Position numbers and translations under genes: made by a program. DNA of 34,021 bases, taken from the NCBI GenBank assembly GCA_910588005.1, contig CAJUQM010000031.1:1-34021 (forward strand), read 5' to 3'. The stretch is from an uncultured Oscillibacter sp. Its GTDB lineage: Bacteria > Bacillota > Clostridia > Oscillospirales > Oscillospiraceae. Numbering within the stretch: position 1 is the stretch's first letter; every line of letters begins with the position of its first letter. Shown here one piece after another: positions 29,523-34,021 of the stretch. The notes beneath the pieces were generated by a model, which saw nothing but the letters and a program-made list of their open reading frames with translations, made no database searches and had not been told where the DNA came from.

Positions 29523-31205
29523 TCACAAGGTCTTGCGGTATGTCTCGGCCTCATCCAGCAGCTCTCCGGCGCTTTCCAGCAAAGCATCCGTTACCTTACT
29601 GCCTCCGGTGATCCGGGCCAGCTCTGCTTTTCTCTGCTCTCGGTCCAATTGGACCACACGGGTATAGGTTCGTCCCTTCCGCTCCCCTTTTTCTACAGAA
29701 AAATGTGTATCCGCCATAGCAGCCAGCTGAGGCAGATGCGTAACACACAATACCTGTTTATGCCGGCTGACCTGGGCCAGCTTCTCCGCCACTTTTTGAG
29801 CCGCCCGGCCAGATACACCGGTATCTACCTCATCAAAAACCAAGGTTCCAATGGCCTCCTGTTCCGCCAGAACATTTTTCAGCGCCAGCATAATGCGGGC
29901 CAACTCTCCACCGGAGGCAATCTTGGCAATTGGCCTTGGAGTTTCTCCGACATTGGCGGACATCAGGAATCGAATCACATCACAGCCGTCTGCAGCAGGT
30001 TCTTTTTCCGCAAAGGTAATACAAAACCGGACTTTTCCCATGTCCAGTTCCCGCAGTTCAGCCTGAATTCGGGATTCCAGAACCTTTGCCGCATCCTTTC
30101 TCGCCTTAGTGAGACCTGCGCCGGCAGCCAAGGTGGATGCTTCCGCTGTTTGCAGCTTTTTCTCCAAATGTGCCAGCGTATCATCTGCCGTCTCAATGGC
30201 GTCCAGTTCCATCCGGCATCGTTCCAAATAGGCGAGGCAGTCCTCCACCGTGGCGCCGTATTTCTTTTTCAGGCGGTACAGCTGATCAAAGCGGCTTTCC
30301 ACAGCATCCAACTCCGCTGGAGAAAAGTCAAATTCCGCCTGCTTATCCCGAATTATTTCCGCAAGGTCGAACACTTCACAGCGCAGCGCTCCCAATCGCT
30401 TATATAGCTCTTCCAGGTCCTCTCCCAGCGTGCGGATAGAGGATAGAGCGCCCTCCGCATCTCGGAGCTGATTCACCGCACCGGTGTTTTCGTCATCGCC
30501 ATTTAAGCAGTAATCCGCTCCGGACAGGGCGGATAAATATTTTTCCCCGTTGCGCAGAAGACTGCGGCGGGCATCCAACTCTTCCTCCTCTCCAGAGACC
30601 AGCTCTGCCCGCTCCAGCTCATCAATTTGAAAGCGGAGGCTGTCCACCCTCCGTGCTTTTTCCGCCTCATCCATTTGGAGGGCGTGAATCTGTTTTCGCA
30701 GGGACTCCATAGCTTGATACGCCGTTTGATAGGCGGCCAACGTCTCACCGGTCCTGCCAAAACGGTCGAGATAAACGCCGTGCTGTTCCTCATCCAGCAG
30801 CTGTTGTCCATCGTTTTGGCCGTGAATATTCAACAACTCCCCGCCGATCTGGCGGAGCTGGGCAACGGTGACAGGCCGTCCGTTGACCCGGCAGAGATTT
30901 TTCCCATCTGCGGCAATCTCCCTTTGGAGAAGCAACGTCCCGTCCTCCTCTGGGACAATGCCGTTCTCCCCCAATCCCGGCAAATTGGGGGGAACCTCCG
31001 AGAAAGCTGCGCTGACAAAGGCCTTCTCCGCTCCAGTGCGGATCAGATCCCGGGAAGTCCGTCCGCCCAGCACAGCGCCCATGGCGTCAATAACAATGGA
31101 CTTACCTGCGCCGGTCTCACCGGTCAGGGCATTAAAACCTGGACGGAAGTAGATGTCCGCCTCCTCGATTACCGCAATATTTTCAATATGGAGAAGCTCC
31201 AGCAT
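29523..31205 (-). CDS. recN: DNA repair protein RecN
   Basis: SMC-like ATPase for double-strand-break repair. 560 residues. N-terminal ATP-binding half with LHIENIAVIEEADIYF and Walker A GETGAGKSIVIDAM, a coiled-coil arm over about residues 150-360, then the C-terminal half with the signature IASGGELARIMLALK, Walker B LVFDEVDTGVSGRAA and the CVTHLPQLAAMAD motif. The gene follows argR by 27 nt, the conserved order in Firmicutes (argR-recN). Confidence 0.97.
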   Translation of the reverse strand: MLELLHIENIAVIEEADIYFRPGFNALTGETGAGKSIVIDAMGAVLGGRTSRDLIRTGAEKAFVSAAFSEVPPNLPGLGENGIVPEEDGTLLLQREIAADGKNLCRVNGRPVTVAQLRQIGGELLNIHGQNDGQQLLDEEQHGVYLDRFGRTGETLAAYQTAYQAMESLRKQIHALQMDEAEKARRVDSLRFQIDELERAELVSGEEEELDARRSLLRNGEKYLSALSGADYCLNGDDENTGAVNQLRDAEGALSSIRTLGEDLEELYKRLGALRCEVFDLAEIIRDKQAEFDFSPAELDAVESRFDQLYRLKKKYGATVEDCLAYLERCRMELDAIETADDTLAHLEKKLQTAEASTLAAGAGLTKARKDAAKVLESRIQAELRELDMGKVRFCITFAEKEPAADGCDVIRFLMSANVGETPRPIAKIASGGELARIMLALKNVLAEQEAIGTLVFDEVDTGVSGRAAQKVAEKLAQVSRHKQVLCVTHLPQLAAMADTHFSVEKGERKGRTYTRVVQLDREQRKAELARITGGSKVTDALLESAGELLDEAETYRKTL

Positions 31206-31232
31206 TGCAGTCTCTCCCTTTCTGTGGAAAAT

Positions 31233-31682
31233 TTATAGCATTTCCTTAATTTCCTCGCAGAAGGCCTCTGCAGATTCTGTATCTTTCATCAGTAAAAATG
31301 CCGTGTCGTCCCCTGCCAGAGAACCCACCACATAGGGCAGTTCCATATTATCTAAGGCGGAACAGGCGGCACTGGCCAGACCCGGCATGGTCTTAATCAC
31401 TACAATATTTTGGGCATAGGCAATACTGGTAATGCTCTCCCGAAAGATCGTACGCAATTTTTCCGCAAAGTTCAGCCGGTTCCGGTTATCGGAGACAGCG
31501 TATCGATAGACCCCTTGTCCCGCCGGCTGTTTAATAAGGTGCATTTGCTTAATGTCTCGGGAGATGGTAGCCTGAGTGCTGTTGATCCCCCGCGCTTGAA
31601 GCCGTGAGAGCAATTGCTCCTGGGTCTCGATGTTTTCCTGGGAAATGATCTCCAAAATCATCGCCTGACGGTTATTTTTCAT
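31233..31682 (-). CDS. argR: Arginine repressor ArgR
   Basis: 149-residue ArgR/AhrC-family regulator. The N-terminal winged helix is visible (QEQLLSRLQARGINSTQATISRDIKQM), and the C-terminal arginine-binding, hexamer-forming domain has the pattern GLASAACSALDNM and VGSLAGDDTAFLLMKD, whose Asp-Asp pair contacts arginine. Starts at the second of two adjacent ATG codons (31682), 8 nt after GGAGG; 31685 is the alternative. It overlaps the end of nadK by about 11 nt. Other targets are arginine biosynthesis and catabolism genes; none is in the window. Confidence 0.95.
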   Translation of the reverse strand: MKNNRQAMILEIISQENIETQEQLLSRLQARGINSTQATISRDIKQMHLIKQPAGQGVYRYAVSDNRNRLNFAEKLRTIFRESITSIAYAQNIVVIKTMPGLASAACSALDNMELPYVVGSLAGDDTAFLLMKDTESAEAFCEEIKEML

Positions 31683-32556
31683 CATCCAGCCCTCCCGGCA
31701 GCATTTTTTTGGCAAATATCTCGCAAAAGCTTCTCCCCGACAGACGGGCCAGCTTTGTCACGTGTTTGCTCCGGCGCACCAAAACCTTATCATCAGACCG
31801 CAGCGCAAAAGGCCTGCTCTCATCCACAAAGAGATAGACCGGTTTTCTGCCGTTGCGCTCCAGCTCCACTGTCAGCGTGTGTTCCGGCGACAGCACATAA
31901 GAGGAAAACCGCATATTGTGCATGCAGATCGGACAGACCACCATTGTCTGGGCCTCCGGCTCCACCACCGGTCCGCCAGCCGACAGGGAATAGGCTGTGG
32001 AACCTGTTGGAGTCGCGATAATCACACCGTCCCCAGCGATATCTGTCAGATGCCGTCCGTCGGAGGAAATTTTCAAATGGATCACGTGGGAGATGGGACC
32101 CTCCCGGATCACAGCGTCGTTCAACCCCAGATTTGTGAAGATCTGACGTCCCTCCCGGAGAACCGTCACATCCAGCATCATCCGTTGTTCAACGGCAAAA
32201 TCCCAGTTCTCCAGTTTCCGCAGGGACTCCAATTCTCCAGCCTCCAGTTCCGCCACAAAGCCCAGTCCACCCATATTGATGCCAAGTACCGGAATCTTAT
32301 TCAGCGCGACCAGTTTTGCCAAGTGCAGAATCGTACCGTCCCCACCGAAAGTGATGAGGAGATCTGCTTCTCTCAGCTCCTGGAGCAAAGGGCGAATCTC
32401 ATACCCGGCGAAAAGTCCTGGCTTTTGATCCTTAAAGGGGGAACAGACCACGGTCTGAAAATCCAGCTCCCGGAGAATTCTCTCCGCGGCCTGGGTGACC
32501 TTCATCCCTTGATCCCGGTTGGGGTTGGGGCACAGAATGATCTTTTTCCTGTTCAT
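31672..32556 (-). CDS. nadK: NAD kinase
   Basis: Phosphorylates NAD+ to NADP+. 294 residues. The family GGDG motif is in TFGGDGTILHLAKLV; NMGGLGFVAELE, the NDAVIREGP segment with NE/D signature, and IATPTGSTAYSLSAGGP complete the active site. The start codon overlaps the tlyA stop by one base, and the 3' end overlaps argR. Confidence 0.96.
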   Translation of the reverse strand: MNRKKIILCPNPNRDQGMKVTQAAERILRELDFQTVVCSPFKDQKPGLFAGYEIRPLLQELREADLLITFGGDGTILHLAKLVALNKIPVLGINMGGLGFVAELEAGELESLRKLENWDFAVEQRMMLDVTVLREGRQIFTNLGLNDAVIREGPISHVIHLKISSDGRHLTDIAGDGVIIATPTGSTAYSLSAGGPVVEPEAQTMVVCPICMHNMRFSSYVLSPEHTLTVELERNGRKPVYLFVDESRPFALRSDDKVLVRRSKHVTKLARLSGRSFCEIFAKKMLPGGLDDEK

Positions 32557-33377
32557 TACAGATTCCCCTCTCCGTGTTCCTTCAAAACCTGGTGTGATTC
32601 CGCCACCAGCGTGTCCAAATCAAAACTCATAGGGACCCAGGCCCCTTTTTCCAGATAAGCAAGATACTCAATATTGCCCTCCGGTCCCCGGATGGGAGAA
32701 TAGGTCAGCCCCAGGACAGTAAATCCGGAATCTCCCGCATGGCGCAAAAATTGCTCCAGCACCTCACGGTGTACGGCCGGATCCCGTACGACGCCCTTCT
32801 TGCCCACATTCTCCCGCCCCGCTTCAAACTGGGGCTTAATCAGTGCGGTCACATGTCCGCGCTCTTTCAAAAGAGCACAGAGGGGCGGCAAAATCAATTT
32901 CAAAGAGATGAAGCTCACATCCACAGAGGCAAAATCCAGCACCTCCGGAATCTGCTCCCGACTCAAATGCCGGGCATTTGTCCGCTCTAGGCAGATCACA
33001 CGGCTGTCGTTTCGCAGCTTCCATGCCAGCTGACCATATCCTACATCTACAGCATAAACCCTGTCGGCGCCGTTTTGCAGCATACAATCCGTAAAGCCGC
33101 CGGTGGAAGCACCAATATCGGCGCAGACCGTCCCTGACAAAGAGATCGGAAAAGCGGTCATGGCCTTCTCTAACTTGAGGCCGCCGCGGCTGACATACCT
33201 TAAGGTATGTCCCCGAATCTGGATCTCTGCATCGCCGGGAACAGCGGTTCCAGGCTTGTCCACCCGTCTGCCCCCGACAAATACCAGCCCGCTCATGATC
33301 ATAGCCTGCGCCCGCTGGCGGCTCTCTTCCAATCCGCGGTCCACCAGCAGCAAATCCAGCCGCGTCTTATTTCCCAT
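32556..33377 (-). CDS. tlyA: TlyA-family rRNA methyltransferase
   Basis: 273 residues. An S4 RNA-binding domain covers about 1-60 (RLDLLLVDRGLEESRQRAQ...GGRRVDKPGTAV), followed by a FtsJ-like SAM-dependent methyltransferase domain with CADIGASTGGFTDCMLQ (motif I) and VDVGYGQLAWKLR, and the PQFEAGRENVGKKGVV segment. Members transfer a 2'-O-methyl group to rRNA cytidines (in mycobacteria this determines capreomycin susceptibility); some were first called hemolysins. The start overlaps dxs by 11 nt. Confidence 0.94.
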   Translation of the reverse strand: MGNKTRLDLLLVDRGLEESRQRAQAMIMSGLVFVGGRRVDKPGTAVPGDAEIQIRGHTLRYVSRGGLKLEKAMTAFPISLSGTVCADIGASTGGFTDCMLQNGADRVYAVDVGYGQLAWKLRNDSRVICLERTNARHLSREQIPEVLDFASVDVSFISLKLILPPLCALLKERGHVTALIKPQFEAGRENVGKKGVVRDPAVHREVLEQFLRHAGDSGFTVLGLTYSPIRGPEGNIEYLAYLEKGAWVPMSFDLDTLVAESHQVLKEHGEGNL

Positions 33378-34021
33378 GGTTTACCGCCTCCCATACCGCC
33401 GTGGCAATACCGCCGGCATCCAGACCGAAGCTGTGTTCCAATTGAGCAACAGACCCCTCCGGGGCAAAGGTTTTGCCAAGATTCTTTAAAATCAGTCCTC
33501 CGGGTCCCCGGCCATGCTCTGCCAAAATCGCGGCGATCCGCTGGCCCACACAGCCCGCACCGAAGGCGTCCTCCAGTACCGCCAGAGTTTCACCGCCTTG
33601 AAACCAGGGGTCCAAAAGGCTGATGTCCAGCGGCGCAGCCTGATTTAATTTCAGCACCCTCACATCAACCTTATATTTTTTCCAAAGTAGCTCCGCAGCC
33701 TCCAAAGCATGATTTACCATGAGACCGTAAACCAATAGCGTCACATCCTTCCCCTCGCGGAGGCAGACTACCGGCTCTGCAGAGGCGTCCTTTTGAAAAA
33801 TCCCCTCGCCTCCCCGGGGATAACGCACCGCAACAGGACCCTGAATCTGAAAAACAGCCTGCCGCAGCATGGAACGCAGCTCCGCAAAGTTGGAGGGGCA
33901 CAAAACCGTAAAGCCGGGGATCTCCGACAGAAACAAAACATCAAAGCAACCCTGATGAGTCTCTCCGTCAGGTCCCACCAGCCCAGCCCGGTCTACCCCC
34001 AGCACCACGTGGAGACCCTGG
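33367..34021 (-). CDS. dxs: 1-deoxy-D-xylulose-5-phosphate synthase, C-terminal part
   Basis: Thiamine-dependent first enzyme of the non-mevalonate isoprenoid pathway. Only the C-terminal 217 residues lie in the window; the frame is open at the right edge (QGLHVVLGVDRAGLVG continues in from outside) and an N-terminal ~400 residues should follow beyond it. Visible are the end of the pyrimidine-binding domain (DRAGLVGPDGETHQG, FTVLCPSNFAELRSML, GPVAVRYPRGGE) and the transketolase C-terminal domain (DISLLDPWFQGGETLAVLED, FGLDAGGIATAV). The dxs-tlyA-nadK-argR-recN order is a well-known Firmicute arrangement. Confidence 0.95.
   Translation of the reverse strand, partial: QGLHVVLGVDRAGLVGPDGETHQGCFDVLFLSEIPGFTVLCPSNFAELRSMLRQAVFQIQGPVAVRYPRGGEGIFQKDASAEPVVCLREGKDVTLLVYGLMVNHALEAAELLWKKYKVDVRVLKLNQAAPLDISLLDPWFQGGETLAVLEDAFGAGCVGQRIAAILAEHGRGPGGLILKNLGKTFAPEGSVAQLEHSFGLDAGGIATAVWEAVNHGK

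Noticed and set aside
29266..29526. Minus-strand 86-codon frame overlapping the recN stop
   Set aside because: It runs through the hairpins after recN and AT-rich DNA and shows no family pattern; no ribosome binding site fits.
1..34021. CRISPR array, tRNA or rRNA genes, insertion sequence
   Set aside because: No regularly spaced repeat of 24-40 bp, no tRNA-like cloverleaf, rRNA segment or transposase was recognised on either strand.

Overview
The window looks like a chromosomal segment of a spore-forming, anaerobic clostridial Firmicute. The gene families and phrasing of the proteins fit the Oscillospiraceae/Ruminococcaceae (Flavonifractor, Intestinimonas and Oscillibacter type); this placement is inferred from gene content, not from a search. 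Sporulation genes are scattered through it (cotJC fragment, yunB, sigH, spoIIM, a SpoIID-family gene). Most genes lie on the minus strand, and almost all of it is conserved core genome.

Layout from left to right. (1) 1-1,420 is the right end of an integrated element: a large serine recombinase running in from outside the window, then a small coiled-coil ORF, then a fragment encoding only the C-terminal ~66 residues of the spore-coat manganese-catalase-like protein CotJC. The recombinase-bearing element appears to sit inside cotJC. This is the most interesting feature of the window. (2) 1,689-5,806: murD-yunB-ligA, minus strand. (3) 5,918-7,130: an alpha/beta hydrolase and the RNase P RNA gene, plus strand. 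(4) 7,283-9,911: DUF1858 protein, trmK, nif3-like, yebC. (5) 9,946-13,948: sigH plus a zinc-ribbon gene, and ruvC-ruvA-(small membrane protein)-ruvB-sdpI-like. (6) 14,061-15,913: an ECF sigma factor and a DUF4179 anti-sigma-like gene. (7) 16,035-17,622: spoIIM-xerD. (8) 17,955-23,942: the secretion/queuosine cluster spoIID-like, queA, tfoX-C, tgt and yajC, TIGR04086, interrupted by a plus-strand Vat-family acetyltransferase. (9) 24,121-26,252: asd-dapA, plus strand. (10) 26,283-29,219: an exported protein of unknown function behind an array of 11-bp-phased repeats, and tyrS behind a T-box with a tyrosine (UAC) specifier. (11) 29,523-34,021: dxs (partial), tlyA, nadK, argR, recN, tightly packed and overlapping.

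The noncoding DNA is rich in signals: about ten consensus-like sigma-A promoters, many strong hairpins between convergent genes, a leader with interleaved complementary segments before the DUF1858 gene, a hairpin that contains the ribosome binding site of the TIGR04086 gene, and a sigH promoter placed so close to the start codon that the mRNA could be leaderless. No CRISPR array, tRNA or rRNA gene was seen.
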